From: Ramlibacter sp. | GTDB taxonomy: Bacteria; Pseudomonadota; Gammaproteobacteria; Burkholderiales; Burkholderiaceae_C | Direction: 5' to 3' | Assembly: GCA_029237735.1 (NCBI GenBank) | Contig: JAQZBU010000025.1 | Location: forward strand, 1 to 48,235 | Length of the DNA stretch: 48,235 nt | Shown: positions 1-9,433 of the stretch, in pieces | Numbering within the stretch: position 1 is the stretch's first letter | Layout of the letters: each line of letters opens with the position of its first letter | The notes under the pieces: model-generated | Databases searched by the model: none | The model's input: the letters and a program-made list of their open reading frames with translations, nothing else | What the model was told of the DNA's origin: nothing | Made by a program: the position numbers and the translations under genes

Positions 1-1
1 C

Positions 2-199
2 TACCACCGCACGCTCAACGGCCTGCAGCCTGCCTGCGTGGAAGTTTGCCCGACGCAGGCGCGCATCTTCGGCGACCAGGAAGATCCGAAGAGCCAGATT
101 TCCCAGTTGCTGAAGACGCAGAAATCCTTCCGCCTGCTCGAAGAAAAAGGCACGAAGCCGAACGTGCACTACATCGGCAAATACAGCGCGCGGGCATGA
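2..199 (+). CDS. 4Fe-4S ferredoxin-type subunit of a molybdoenzyme (C-terminal fragment)
   Basis: The gene enters from the left edge; only the last 65 codons are present. The frame contains CVEVCPTQAR followed by FGD, typical of the last cysteine cluster of DmsB/NrfC/PhsB-type electron-transfer subunits, which pass electrons between a quinone-linked membrane subunit and a molybdopterin catalytic subunit. The tail (EEKGTKPNVHYIGKY) also fits that family, where a similar segment ends the protein. The stop codon overlaps the start of the TorD-like gene (ATGA), so the two are probably translationally coupled, and the chaperone next door supports a molybdoenzyme operon to the left. Which reductase or dehydrogenase it belongs to cannot be decided here. 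Confidence 0.85.
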   Translation, partial: YHRTLNGLQPACVEVCPTQARIFGDQEDPKSQISQLLKTQKSFRLLEEKGTKPNVHYIGKYSARA

Positions 200-837
200 T
201 GGCCGACCTCGAACTTCAACTCGACCCGTCCGTGGCCCGCGAGGACCTGTGCCGCTTTATCGCGGCCTGCTACTACGAGCCCGGGCCGGAGTTCGTGGAA
301 GAGGGCTTGTTCGATTCGATGGTGGAGGCGGCGCGGCGGATCGATCCCGCGTTGGCCGCGCTGGCGGCGCCGATCGGAGGGCACTTCGCGGCGCAGGACC
401 TCGAGGCCCTGCTGGTGGATTACACACGCCTCTTCCTCGGCCCGATCGCGCCGTTGGCGCGGCCGAACGGCAGCTTCTGGCTCGGCGGCGAGACCACGCT
501 GATGCAGGATTCGACGATGGCGGTGCAGGCGCTCTACCAGGAAGGCGGCTTCGATATCGACGCGGCGTTCCACGAGCTGCCGGACCACGTGGCCGTGGAA
601 CTGGAATTCCTCTACCTCACCATCTTCCGCCGCAACGAGGCGGAGCGCAACGGGGACATCCGCGCCTTGCGCGAAATGACACGGCTGCAGAGACGCTTCC
701 TCGCGCAGCACCTGGGCGCCTGGATCGTGCCCTTCACGCAGGCCGTGAAGGACGGTGCGCAGACGGCTTTCTACCGCGATGTCGCTGCGTTGACGGAGCG
801 GTTCGTGCAGAGTACGGCTGCCGTCACTGGAGCCTGA
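196..837 (+). CDS. TorD/DmsD-family molybdoenzyme chaperone
   Basis: This 213-residue cytoplasmic protein matches the TorD/DmsD chaperone family, which binds the twin-arginine leader and apo-form of a molybdopterin oxidoreductase until the cofactor is inserted. Supporting features are the family length, the all-helical character, the segment YTRLFLGPIAPLARPNGSFW, and the hallmark ELPDHVAVELEFLYLTIF around residues 125-142. The start at 196 gives a 4-base overlap (ATGA) with the stop of the upstream iron-sulfur gene; the next codon is also ATG. The frame stays open to position 46, but that extension overlaps the ferredoxin gene and is not protein-like. The 3' end overlaps the convergent metal-transporter gene by 14 bases. 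Confidence 0.85.
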   Translation: MMADLELQLDPSVAREDLCRFIAACYYEPGPEFVEEGLFDSMVEAARRIDPALAALAAPIGGHFAAQDLEALLVDYTRLFLGPIAPLARPNGSFWLGGETTLMQDSTMAVQALYQEGGFDIDAAFHELPDHVAVELEFLYLTIFRRNEAERNGDIRALREMTRLQRRFLAQHLGAWIVPFTQAVKDGAQTAFYRDVAALTERFVQSTAAVTGA

Positions 838-1639
838 GGATTCGTCTTGCGCCGTTCAGGACGAACAGCCCCACGATCGCTCCAATGACGAGATCCGGGT
901 AGTTCGACCCGGTGACCGCCACGAGGAGCCCGGCGACGATCACTCCCGCGTTGGCAATCACATCATTGGCAGAAAAAATGTAGCTGGCCTTCATGTGCGC
1001 CCCTGCGTTTCTCTTCCTGGCGACCAGGAGCAGGCAAACGACATTGGCCCCCAGTGCCAGCAAACCCATCCCCATCATGAGGCTGGAAACCGGTTCACTG
1101 CCGTAGACGAAGCGCCGAACGGCTTCGCCCAGCACCAGGACGGCAAGGATGAGCTGCAGCCATCCGGCCACATGAGCCGCACGAATCTTCATCGCCGCAG
1201 CGCGGCCGACCGCGAAGATCGACAGGCCGTAGACGGCGGCGTCGGCGAACATGTCGAGTGCATCGGCCATGAGCCCCATGGATTGGGCGAGGAAACCGAC
1301 CACGATCTCGACGACGAACATGGTGGCGTTGATCGACAGGAGGAGCCAGAGCACCCTCGCCTCGGCGGCATCGTCGGCCGGAATGCCCTTTTGCGCGTCA
1401 TCGTAGTCGACGCTTCGGGATGCCGCGAGTGTCGCGCCAAGGCCCAGCGGCTCCAGTCGTTCCAGCATCTCCTGCGCGGGCACGCGATGCACGACGGTCA
1501 ACTTGCGGTCGGCAAGGTCAAAGGTGAGGGCCTGAACCCCTTCAACGTCTTGCAGGGCCATCCTGATCATGTTCTCCTCGGACGGGCAGTCCATCCTGGG
1601 AACGTTGAACGTGCTTTCGAGCTTTCCCGTATCGCCCAT
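824..1639 (-). CDS. CDF-like cation transporter with N-terminal HMA-like domain
   Basis: The 271-residue protein has two parts. Residues 1-70 look like a heavy-metal-associated fold ([19 protein letters not shown], then a segment like the second strand), but the usual CxxC is replaced by a single Cys followed by acidic residues. From about residue 90 there are several membrane helices with the cation-diffusion-facilitator signature [13 protein letters not shown]...[13 protein letters not shown], and a later helix [18 protein letters not shown] proteins exchange divalent metal for protons. The usual His/Asp pairs are partly replaced (DALDM and NDVIAN), and the long cytoplasmic C-terminal domain is missing. 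The start at 1639 has GGAGATAAC just before it. It lies 16 bases downstream of the AEC gene on the same strand and is probably co-transcribed. The metal is unknown. Confidence 0.75.
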   Translation of the reverse strand: MGDTGKLESTFNVPRMDCPSEENMIRMALQDVEGVQALTFDLADRKLTVVHRVPAQEMLERLEPLGLGATLAASRSVDYDDAQKGIPADDAAEARVLWLLLSINATMFVVEIVVGFLAQSMGLMADALDMFADAAVYGLSIFAVGRAAAMKIRAAHVAGWLQLILAVLVLGEAVRRFVYGSEPVSSLMMGMGLLALGANVVCLLLVARKRNAGAHMKASYIFSANDVIANAGVIVAGLLVAVTGSNYPDLVIGAIVGLFVLNGARRILRLQ

Positions 1640-1655
1640 CGTTATCTCCCGCTCG

Positions 1656-2621
1656 TCACCGCACCAGCGCCACCGCCGCAGAGAACGTGAGGAACGCCGC
1701 CGCGGTCGTGAGCAGGATGATGCGCGCAATGCGGCCCGTGTCCGCGCCGAAACGCTCGGCCAGCAGCGCGACGTTGCTCGCGGACGGCAGTGCCGCCACC
1801 AGCACCATCACCGTCAACGCAAAGCGATCCAGCGGCAAGCCCATCACGATGGCCAGGCTGCCCGCGGCCCACACCATCAGCGGATGCGCCAGCAGCTTGA
1901 ACAGCGCCACAGGCACGAAGTCGCGCCGGGGCATTGGATCGTGCTCTTCCAGCGCGGCAATGTACTGCGAGCGCCAGAGCACTGCGCCGATCGTGAACAG
2001 CGCCACCGGCGATGCCGCGTCGGCGAGCAGGCTGATAGTCTGCGCCACCGGCTTCACCGGCTCGAACTGCAATGCCGATGCCGCGGCGCCCAGCAGGATC
2101 GCCCACGGCATCGGGTTGATCGCCATGCCCTTGAGTGCCTTCATCGCGGCGACCTCGGCGCCGTGGACGTCCGCGCCGTCCAGGCGGGAGAGCGCGATGC
2201 ACAGCGAGCTGGTGATCACCAGATCGATCAGGATCGTGAGGATGGCGGGCCCGGCGGCCTGCGCGCCGAGCAGCGCGACCAGCAGCGGCACGCCCATGAA
2301 GCCCGTGTTGGGGAACGCGGCCACCAGCGCGCCGAAGGACGCGTCGTTCCAGCCGACGCGCGAATTGCGGCTGGCCCACACCACGAAGGCCACCGATGCG
2401 AGCGCGCACAGCACCCAGACGGAGGCCGCCGCCGCATCCAGCAGCTGCGCCACCGGCGTGCTGGCGCCGAAGCGGTACAGCATGCAGGGCAGTGCAAAGT
2501 ACAGCACGAAGGAATTGAGGCCCGGAATCGCATCGAGCGGCAGCATGCGCTGGCGCGCGGCGATATAGCCGGCCAGGACCAGGGCGAAGAACGGGAAGGT
2601 GACCAGCAGGATGTCAAGCAC
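1656..2621 (-). CDS. AEC-family (auxin efflux carrier-like) permease
   Basis: The 321-residue membrane protein has about ten hydrophobic segments arranged as two similar halves. It carries AEC-family landmarks: an N-terminal [35 protein letters not shown], and [23 protein letters not shown], the conserved NxGFMG region. Members export or import small carboxylates such as malate or malonate; the substrate here cannot be assigned. I chose the GTG at 2621 because it puts the first helix right at the N-terminus; further upstream the frame runs into the promoter and coding region of the divergent helicase gene. The downstream metal-transporter gene follows after 16 bases. Confidence 0.8.
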   Translation of the reverse strand: MLDILLVTFPFFALVLAGYIAARQRMLPLDAIPGLNSFVLYFALPCMLYRFGASTPVAQLLDAAAASVWVLCALASVAFVVWASRNSRVGWNDASFGALVAAFPNTGFMGVPLLVALLGAQAAGPAILTILIDLVITSSLCIALSRLDGADVHGAEVAAMKALKGMAINPMPWAILLGAAASALQFEPVKPVAQTISLLADAASPVALFTIGAVLWRSQYIAALEEHDPMPRRDFVPVALFKLLAHPLMVWAAGSLAIVMGLPLDRFALTVMVLVAALPSASNVALLAERFGADTGRIARIILLTTAAAFLTFSAAVALVR

Positions 2622-2657
2622 GGGGCGTATTGTCCTCGCAACACGCCGGGCCCACGT

Positions 2658-2671
2658 GTCAGGGACCTGAC
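2658..2671. promoter_or_regulatory. Palindrome between divergent AEC and rep genes
   Basis: GTCAGG and CCTGAC form a perfect 6-bp inverted repeat with a 2-base spacer (GA). It lies in the 108-base divergent intergenic region, 37 bases from the AEC start and 59 bases from the rep start. It could be an operator or part of a dispersed palindromic element. No bound protein can be inferred. Confidence 0.35.
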
Positions 2672-2729
2672 GCGGGGCGCCGGTATGATTCGCGGCTTCC
2701 CCTCCCGTAGTACCCCCCGCACTTTCCCG

Positions 2730-4701
2730 ATGTCCGCAGGCCTGAACCTCGCGCAGCAAGAAGCTGTCAATTACATGCACGGGCCATGCCTCGTGCTCGC
2801 CGGCGCGGGTTCGGGCAAGACGCGCGTCATCACGCACAAGATCGGGCGACTGATCCAGGCGGGGCTGGAGGCGAAACGCATCGCGGCGATCACATTCACC
2901 AACAAGGCTGCCGCCGAGATGCGCGAGCGCGCCAAGAGCCTGATACGTGACGAGCATCCTGAAGGACGCCGGCGGCACCACCGATGCGGCCACCGCGCGC
3001 CAGTGGCAATGGGCGATCAGCCTGTGGAAGAACATGGGCCTCACGGCCGCCGAGGCCGAAGCCCAGGCGAAAGACGACAACGAAAAGATCACCGCGCGGA
3101 TCATGGCGCGCTATGAAGAGCGCCTGTCGGCCTATCAAAGCGTGGACTTCGACGACCTGATCGGCATGCCCCTCAAGCTGCTGCAGCAGCACGACGCGGT
3201 GCGCGACAAGTGGCAGGCACAACTGGGCCACGTGCTGGTCGATGAATACCAGGACACCAACGCCACCCAGTACGAGGTGCTCAAGCTTCTCGTCGGCAGC
3301 AAGGGCCGCTTCACGGCGGTGGGCGACGATGACCAGTCTATCTACGGCTGGCGCGGCGCGACGCTGGACAACTTGAAGCGCCTGCCGCTGGATTTCCCGC
3401 AGCTGAAGGTGGTGAAGCTGGAGCAGAACTACCGCTCCACCAGCGCGATCCTGCGCGCCGCCAACAACGTCATCGGCCCCAACCCCAAGCTCTTTCCCAA
3501 GACGCTGTTCTCCGAACTCGGCGAAGGCGAGCCGGTGCGCGTGGTGGATTGCGACAACGAGGAGCATGAGGCCGAGCGTGTGGTGGCGCGCATCCAGTCC
3601 ACGCGCGCCAACGGATTGGGGCAAGAGTGGAAAGAGTTCGCGGTGCTCTACCGCGCCAACCACCAGGCCCGGGTGTTCGAGCAGTCGCTGCGCAAAGCGC
3701 AGATCCCCTACAAGGTGTCGGGCGGCCAGAGCTTCTTCGACCGCGCCGAGATCAAGGACCTGTGTGCGTGGTTTCGCCTGTGGATCAACAACGACGACGA
3801 CCCCGCATTCCTGCGCGCCATCACCACGCCCAAGCGCGGCATCGGCCACACCACGTTGCAGAACCTGGGCACGTTCGCGAGCAAGTACCGGCAGAGTCTG
3901 TTCGCGTCGCTGTTCTCGTCGTCGCTGGGTTCCGTGCTGCCGGGCAAGGCTGTGGGCAGCCTGCACGAGTTCGGCCGCTACGTGAACGACCTGGAGTTCC
4001 GCGCCCGCCACACCCATGGCGCGCAGGACGCGCGCGCGTTCATGCTGGAGTGGCTGAAGGACATCGACTACGAGAAACATCTGTACGACGGCGAGGAGAG
4101 CGAGAAGGTCGCCGCCGCGCGTTGGACCAACGTGCTGGAATTCTGCGACTGGATGTCGGCGCGCGCCGGCGGTACCGTCGACGACACCGCTGGCGTCACT
4201 CTGGAATCGGAAAAGAAGAGTCTGCTCGAGGTGGCGCAGACCATCGCCCTGCTGTCCACCATCAGCGAGCGCGAGCAGGACCAGAACGTGGTGACGCTCT
4301 CCACGCTGCACGCCGCCAAGGGCCTGGAGTGGCCGCACGTCATGCTGGTGGGCGTGACCGAGGGACTGCTGCCTTTCAAGCTGGGCGATGACGACAACCC
4401 CACCGGCCGCGCGGACGGGCCGATGTCCGAGGGCCTCCTGCAGCGGCTGCAGGAAGAGCGGCGGCTGATGTACGTGGGCATCACGCGCGCGCAACGCTCG
4501 CTCGCCGTGAGCTGGACGAAGAAGCGCAAGAAGGGCCGCGAGATGATCGCCGCGCAGCCCAGCCGATTCATCGCGGAGATGGCGCTTGCGCAGGCGACGG
4601 TGAAGGAAGACCCGCGCGAGAAGCTCAAGGCGCTTCGGGCCGAGTTCGCGAAGAAGGCTCTCGACACCGCGGCTTCCGCCGCCGCTCAGGGGATCGGATA
4701 G
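2730..4701 (+). pseudogene. rep: Rep/UvrD-family ATP-dependent DNA helicase, broken by internal loss and frameshift
   Basis: Two reading frames together make a Rep-type superfamily 1A helicase. Positions 2730-2945 encode 72 residues with Walker A (GAGSGKT) and motif Ia ([11 protein letters not shown]). Coding then moves to another frame at 2947, starting [10 protein letters not shown], and continues for 584 residues with motif II (DEYQDTN), III (DDQSIYGWRGA), IV (QNYRS), V (STLHAAKGLEWPHV) and VI (RRLMYVGITRAQ). Compared with E. coli Rep, about 40 residues are missing at the junction, including motif Ib (TFHxLG), and the net loss is not a multiple of three. As read, the first frame ends out of phase at 3116. 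Rep restarts stalled replication forks. It is either a real deletion or an assembly collapse. The 3' end overlaps the convergent monooxygenase gene by 16 bases. Confidence 0.85.
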
Positions 4702-5981
4702 GGCCGATCGTCCGGCGTTTCGAGCGCGATCGAGCGGTAATGCGCCTGCCATTCCCCGGCGGGGTAGCTGGCCGGGTCGCGCGCGGCCAGGTAATCCACC
4801 AGCGCGAAGTGATTGACCTTGTGCGGCACTGGCATCGTGTCGAGCCGCGCCTCGCCGCGAATGTGCGACATGATCGTGCGGAACATCAGCGAGTAGGCCC
4901 AGGGCGCCGAACCGATGCCGTCAAGGCCGACGCCGGGGAAGTACAGGTTGTCCGCGTCCAGGCTGCGGACCAGGCCGCCGCATCGGGCGGCCAGCGCACG
5001 CGAGTCTCGAATCGCCGCGATCGCCGGCGACTCGAAGTACGACAGGTCGACCGCATAGCCTGTGCCCCACAGCAGCAGGTCGGCATCGACCTGCTCGCCG
5101 CCGCTCACGGTGACCGTTCGCCCAGCCACGCTCTCGACGCTGCCCCGCAGGCGCCTAATCGAACCGAAGTTCGCCAGCATGCGATGGCGGCCGGGGATCA
5201 GCTGGTCGTGCAGCACGTCGAACGGCGCCGCCGGAACGATCTCCTGCAGCCCGAACTTGGCGTAGCGCGGGAGCATCTCGGCGCGGATCGCGTCGTTCTG
5301 CTGCGCGGCCGTCATGCCGCTCGCCTGCAGCCGCGCGAAACCCCGCACGCTGCCCGCGACGTGCTTGGGCTTGCCAGTGGGCGTGAACCAGCGCAGGCCG
5401 CGATAGACCCAGGTGATTGTATGCGCGCCGTGGGCCAGGCACAGATCGAGCAGGTCGTAGGCCGAGGCGCCGCCGCCGACAACGACCACGTCGCGGCCGG
5501 CCACTTCGGCCGGATCGCGCAAAGCGCTCGAATGCAATTCGCGCACCGTGCTGGCCTCGCGTATCACGGGCGGTATGAGCGGAACGTTGTGGGCGCCTGT
5601 CGCGGCAATCAGGTGTCTCGCGCGAACCGTGCCCTGCGGCGTCTCGAACGCCCAGCCGCCCTGCTCCTGCCGCACGCGGGACACGGGCGAATTCAGCCGG
5701 ATGCCGTCGGCCAGCCCGAAGCGCTCAACCCAGGCTTCGATATTGGCCAGGATCTGCGGCTGGAATGTGCCCGCCAGCGGCAAGTCGCCCAGCTGCCAGT
5801 CGGACGCGCTGATCTGGATATCCTGCCAGGCCGGCAGTTCGCGCCACAGCCCGCCCACTCCCGCCCGCTTCTCGAACACCAACGCCCGCAGGCCGGCCCG
5901 GCGCGCGTAATGCAGGGCGATCACACCGGCGAGGCCGCCGCCGATGATGGCCACGTCCAGCGGCAGTTCATCATGTCCCAT
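4686..5981 (-). CDS. Flavin-containing monooxygenase-like FAD/NAD(P)-binding oxidoreductase
   Basis: This 431-residue protein has two dinucleotide-binding motifs: an N-terminal FAD site (VAIIGGGLAGVIALHYAR, residues 10-27) and a central NADPH site (DVVVVGGGASAYDLLDLC), preceded by an LHSS segment like the FMO linker. A WGTGY motif near the C-terminal third also fits the family. It resembles FMO/Baeyer-Villiger-type single-component monooxygenases that oxygenate nitrogen, sulfur or carbonyl compounds; the substrate is not predictable. The full Baeyer-Villiger fingerprint is not evident. The start at 5981 places the FAD motif directly at the N-terminus. A small exported protein is encoded divergently 42 bases away. 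Confidence 0.8.
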   Translation of the reverse strand: MGHDELPLDVAIIGGGLAGVIALHYARRAGLRALVFEKRAGVGGLWRELPAWQDIQISASDWQLGDLPLAGTFQPQILANIEAWVERFGLADGIRLNSPVSRVRQEQGGWAFETPQGTVRARHLIAATGAHNVPLIPPVIREASTVRELHSSALRDPAEVAGRDVVVVGGGASAYDLLDLCLAHGAHTITWVYRGLRWFTPTGKPKHVAGSVRGFARLQASGMTAAQQNDAIRAEMLPRYAKFGLQEIVPAAPFDVLHDQLIPGRHRMLANFGSIRRLRGSVESVAGRTVTVSGGEQVDADLLLWGTGYAVDLSYFESPAIAAIRDSRALAARCGGLVRSLDADNLYFPGVGLDGIGSAPWAYSLMFRTIMSHIRGEARLDTMPVPHKVNHFALVDYLAARDPASYPAGEWQAHYRSIALETPDDRPYPIP

Positions 5982-6023
5982 GGCTGTCTCCCGGAGTGGA
6001 TCAGCCACTATAGTCCTGCCACC

Positions 6024-6440
6024 ATGATTTGTCGCTCGTTCCTGCCCGCGCTTACCGCGGGCGCCCTGTTGGCGGGCTCTGCCGCCCTCGCCGCTTCGCC
6101 GTGCCCGGCTGCAAACCAGGTCTCGCAGGGACACCTGCTCGGCCTGTGGCGCGCCGAGTTCGAGGGTCTCCCTCGCGGCGCCACAGTGCTGATGGAAAAG
6201 CATCCCGAGGATGAAGGCCGCGTCAGCGGCATGATCAACCGCGACGGCGAACGATCGCTGCTCGCGGGCGAGCTGGACGATGGCGAATTCATGATGGAGG
6301 AGTCGGCCGACGGCACGCACATCAGCGGCGTGTGGACCGGGGAAGTAGCCGAAGGATCGTGCGGCCGCGAGATTCGCGGCACCTGGCAGGAAGAAAAGGA
6401 TCCGCCGCGGCCCTATCCCTTCGTGTTGAGGAAGCAGTAG
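6024..6440 (+). CDS. Small exported protein of unknown function
   Basis: The 138-residue protein begins with a clear Sec signal peptide (MICRSFLPALTAGALLAG, then an AxA-type site near AALAASP). The mature part of about 113 residues is acidic and seems beta-rich, with phrases such as HLLGLWRAEFEG, GRVSGMINRDGE, HISGVWTGEVAEGSCGREIRGTW and a final PYPFVLRK. Two cysteines in the mature region could form a disulfide. The alternating GxWxxE/RGTW pattern suggests a small beta-barrel, but I recognise no named family. It is transcribed divergently from the monooxygenase gene and ends 10 bases before the convergent regulator gene. Confidence 0.65.
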   Translation: MICRSFLPALTAGALLAGSAALAASPCPAANQVSQGHLLGLWRAEFEGLPRGATVLMEKHPEDEGRVSGMINRDGERSLLAGELDDGEFMMEESADGTHISGVWTGEVAEGSCGREIRGTWQEEKDPPRPYPFVLRKQ

Positions 6441-6450
6441 CCTGCGCGGG

Positions 6451-8130
6451 TCACGGCATCCCCAGCTGGCGCAGGCTTTCGATCACGCGGTCGCGGCCCT
6501 CGAGGTAGCGCGCATCGCGGCCACGAAGGAACTTGCCGATGTCCTGGGCCTTGTAAGACGGATGACGCCGCAGGTAGTCGGCGGCCACGGCGCGTGCTTC
6601 GACCATTTCTCCGCTGCGCGCCAGCGCGGCCGCCAGCAGAACGGGCGGCGACGGCAGCGCAGGGTTGACCTGGTGGGCCAGGCGCGCTGCCGTCGCCGCC
6701 TGCGGGTACTCCGCCTTCATGAAATGACAGGTGCCGATGACGAAATGCGAAATGCCCACTCCGCTGTCGCGCGGCCCGAGCCGGATGGCGCGCCGCGCGG
6801 AGTCGATGCACTCGTCGAACTGGCCCAGTGCCGCCTGTGCCAGCGCCCGCAGGTTGTAGGGCGCCGGGTGGCTGGGAAATCGCTCGGTGGCCGTCTCGCT
6901 CGCCATCAACTGCGCCTCCCAGTCGCCCTTGAGGAACGCCACGAACAACCTGGCGCTGTGCGTGAAGTAATGGTCTTGGTCGAGTTCGTTCAGTCGCCTG
7001 GCCGCGTCCTCCAGTCGCGACACGGCCCGATCCCGCGGGATCCATAAGAGCCCGCCTGCCACGCCATTGATCGTCTGGATGCCGCCCCAGGCGCGTACCG
7101 AGTGCGGGTCCAGCCGCAGCGCGGCGTCGAACCGCTCGCCCGCCAGCTTCAGGTTTTCAGGCGTGACACCCCGGAAGTAGATGCTGAACCCTTCCATCGC
7201 AAGGTCGTCGGCACGCGCCTGCTCGGGCGCGAGGCGGGCGCTGCGCTCGCCGGTCGAGCGGTACATCTGCACGCTGAGGCTGCGCGCCACGCGCCGTGCA
7301 ATGTCTACCAGGGACGGACCCAGTTCGGCGCGGTCCATCTCGAAACGTTCGGTCCAGTGCTGCGTGCCAGTTTCGCCGTCGACCATGGTGAGGCGCAGTC
7401 CCACCCGCTCGCCTTCGCGCCGCACGGAGCCGTGCACGACGTAACGCACCTGGAGTTCCCGGGCCACCGCGCGCGGATCGAGGGGCTTGCCCTTGAAGGT
7501 GGCGGCCGTCTCGCGGGAAGTGACGGACGTGCCTGATAACTGACCCAGCTCCGCGGTCAGGTCGCCATGCAGCGCATCGGCGAACCAGCTGCTGTCCGCG
7601 TCGCTGCCCTCCGCCGCCAGGGGCAGCACGGCGATGGAAAGGGAAGGCAGGTTGGAGACCTCGACTCGCCCGAACGGCCAGTAGAGTGCCGCCCACAGCG
7701 CCGCGGCGAGCAGCATCGCTGAAAGCGCACTGCCAGCCGCCAATTTCGGATGGCGCGTCCACGGGCGGGGTTGTGTGTGCCCGGACGCGGATGGCGCCGC
7801 CATTTCAGCGGCCAGCATATAGCCGCGCCGCGCGACGTTTCGCACTAGCCGATGGTCAGTGTCGCCAAGGACCTTCCGGATGTCGGCGATGGCCTGCGTG
7901 AGCGAGCCTTCGCCCACGACGACGCCGGGCCAGACCGCGCGCATGAGCTCGTCTTTGGTGACCACGGTCCCGCAACGGCTGCCGAGCAGGAGCAGAACCT
8001 CGAGCGCCTGCTTGCGCAGGCCGGCGAGCCGGCCGTCCGGCGTCAGCAGCTCGCCGGCCGAAAGATCAAGAACGAAACCGGAGAGCACGATGCGGCCCGG
8101 CGCAGGGAGGTCCGATATCCGGTCGTTCAT
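6451..8130 (-). CDS. Membrane-anchored winged-helix regulator with TPR-type sensor region (CadC-like)
   Basis: The 559-residue protein has an OmpR/CadC-type DNA-binding domain at about residues 13-108 (GLRKQALEVLLLLGS, VTKDELMRAVWPGVVVGEGSLTQAIADIRKVLGD, VARRGYMLA). One membrane helix follows around 132-150 (AAGSALSAMLLAAALWAALYW). The C-terminal part first resembles TolB/adenylate-cyclase-associated domains (SLSIAVLPLAAEGSDADSSWFADAL), then helical TPR-like repeats from about 320 onward. CadC-type proteins sense a periplasmic signal and bind DNA directly from the membrane without phosphorylation. GGAGGGCAGGC precedes the ATG. It lies 44 bases downstream of the L,D-transpeptidase gene in the same direction, so it may belong to that operon. 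Its target genes are unknown. Confidence 0.8.
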   Translation of the reverse strand: MNDRISDLPAPGRIVLSGFVLDLSAGELLTPDGRLAGLRKQALEVLLLLGSRCGTVVTKDELMRAVWPGVVVGEGSLTQAIADIRKVLGDTDHRLVRNVARRGYMLAAEMAAPSASGHTQPRPWTRHPKLAAGSALSAMLLAAALWAALYWPFGRVEVSNLPSLSIAVLPLAAEGSDADSSWFADALHGDLTAELGQLSGTSVTSRETAATFKGKPLDPRAVARELQVRYVVHGSVRREGERVGLRLTMVDGETGTQHWTERFEMDRAELGPSLVDIARRVARSLSVQMYRSTGERSARLAPEQARADDLAMEGFSIYFRGVTPENLKLAGERFDAALRLDPHSVRAWGGIQTINGVAGGLLWIPRDRAVSRLEDAARRLNELDQDHYFTHSARLFVAFLKGDWEAQLMASETATERFPSHPAPYNLRALAQAALGQFDECIDSARRAIRLGPRDSGVGISHFVIGTCHFMKAEYPQAATAARLAHQVNPALPSPPVLLAAALARSGEMVEARAVAADYLRRHPSYKAQDIGKFLRGRDARYLEGRDRVIESLRQLGMP

Positions 8131-8174
8131 GCCTGCCCTCCTTGGCCTTGCCGCTTGATGGTGACCGAGTGCCC

Positions 8175-9392
8175 CTACATGGTTTCAGAAAGAATTTTCC
8201 AGCTTTCGCCCTGGCGGATCCAGTACTGGCGCTTCAAGGAGCCGCGGCGTTCGCCCTTGACGACCTCACCGAAGCTCACCACCATGGTGTCGGCGCCTTC
8301 CAGCCACTGCACATGGGAAACGTTCTTCAGCTGGATGTCCCGGCCGCGCGCGCGCGCGAAATCCTGCCCCACCGATTGCCGCCAGTCTGCGACGCTCTTG
8401 TTGCCCGCCGTGAAATCCTTTGCATAGAACGCCAGCAACTGGCTCATATCGCCCTGTGCCTTGGTGCGCCTCCAGCGTTCCAGGACTTCTGCGAAATCGC
8501 GCTTGCGAGGTGAGAGGCTGTCGGGCGTTACCCATTGCAGGGAAGACGCGATCACGACAGGTGTGCCGCGTATCTCCACAATCTTCAAAAGCTGCTGCAA
8601 GTCAGGATTGGAGAGCACAACGCAGCCATCCGTCGTCTTGGGTAGGCGCGCGAACTGCGCAGGCGGTGTTCCGTGCAACCAGATTCCGCTGCCGGTCTTG
8701 CCACGGTGAACATCGTAGGGATTGGGATAGTTGATGACCAATCCACCACTGCCATAAAAACTCTTGAGAGACTTTGCGTTCAGGTTCGACGTGACGTGGT
8801 ATACGCCCAAGGGCGTGCGCCGATCGCCTTCCACGATTTTGCCAACGCCATACTTGCCGATGGATGCATAGTAATCGGCCACGAGCTTCAGCCCCGAGCC
8901 GGTGTTCGCGAAAACGTAGAGGCGCGCCCTGGATGTGTCGACGGCAATCGCATGGCGCGTGCTTGGCGGCAATTGCACAAACTGGGAAGGCACGGTGCCA
9001 GGTTGCGGAGGGTGTAGTGCCGCTCGCATGCGCAAGCGGGCCTCCTCGCGCAAGGCCGCGACAGTCTCCGCCGACGCGTCCCCAAAACTGGCTGGCACGT
9101 CGCCGAATGTCCCCACAGGACCGGCACTGATCGCGAGGAGATCTCCGTAGGCCAGCTGGGCCAGTTGGAAATTGGGATGACGCGCGACCAGTTTCTCGGC
9201 TTTGTACAGGGCCTCCGCCGTGCGTGATTGGCCGATCAGTCTGTAAATTTGAACCAGCTGTGCTTCAGCGTCATGACTCGCGGCGACCGTAGCGGGTTTC
9301 TTGCGGACAGGCTTCTTGGCGGCTGCAGGGCTACCCAATGACAGCAGCAATGCACCGCTCACGCACCACAGGAAGAACAGTCTTGGTCTCAT
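8175..9392 (-). CDS. YkuD-type L,D-transpeptidase with C-terminal NTF2-like domain
   Basis: This 405-residue exported protein has an N-terminal signal (MRPRLFFLWCVSGALLLSLG, then SPAAA), a helical region to about 130, a YkuD domain at about 145-285, and an NTF2/SnoaL-like domain at about 297-405. The catalytic signature is present: H240 in WLHGTPP and the nucleophile C257 in TTDGCVVLSNPDL. Such enzymes form or cut 3-3 crosslinks in peptidoglycan or attach or release proteins at meso-diaminopimelate. The C-terminal domain (DMSQLLAFYAKDFTAGNKS, ending WIRQGESWKILSE) closely parallels the end of the adjacent TPR protein. That gene lies 41 bases upstream, so the two are probably one operon. The substrate cannot be inferred. 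Confidence 0.85.
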   Translation of the reverse strand: MRPRLFFLWCVSGALLLSLGSPAAAKKPVRKKPATVAASHDAEAQLVQIYRLIGQSRTAEALYKAEKLVARHPNFQLAQLAYGDLLAISAGPVGTFGDVPASFGDASAETVAALREEARLRMRAALHPPQPGTVPSQFVQLPPSTRHAIAVDTSRARLYVFANTGSGLKLVADYYASIGKYGVGKIVEGDRRTPLGVYHVTSNLNAKSLKSFYGSGGLVINYPNPYDVHRGKTGSGIWLHGTPPAQFARLPKTTDGCVVLSNPDLQQLLKIVEIRGTPVVIASSLQWVTPDSLSPRKRDFAEVLERWRRTKAQGDMSQLLAFYAKDFTAGNKSVADWRQSVGQDFARARGRDIQLKNVSHVQWLEGADTMVVSFGEVVKGERRGSLKRQYWIRQGESWKILSETM

Positions 9393-9433
9393 TCATCACC
9401 CGCTAGACACAGCCGCCATCGCCCACTGGGTGC

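Noticed and set aside
46..195. 50-residue N-terminal extension of the TorD-like protein
   Set aside because: It overlaps a clear ferredoxin frame and is unlike TorD; the ATGA overlap fixes the start at 196.
2730..3116. Programmed ribosomal frameshift in rep
   Set aside because: A frameshift cannot supply the roughly 40 missing residues, including motif Ib, and no slippery heptamer or downstream structure is evident at the junction.
2896..4752. 618-codon open frame on the strand opposite rep
   Set aside because: It is a high-GC shadow of the helicase gene: the composition is biased, no family features are present, and it spans the rep end and the neighbouring gene.
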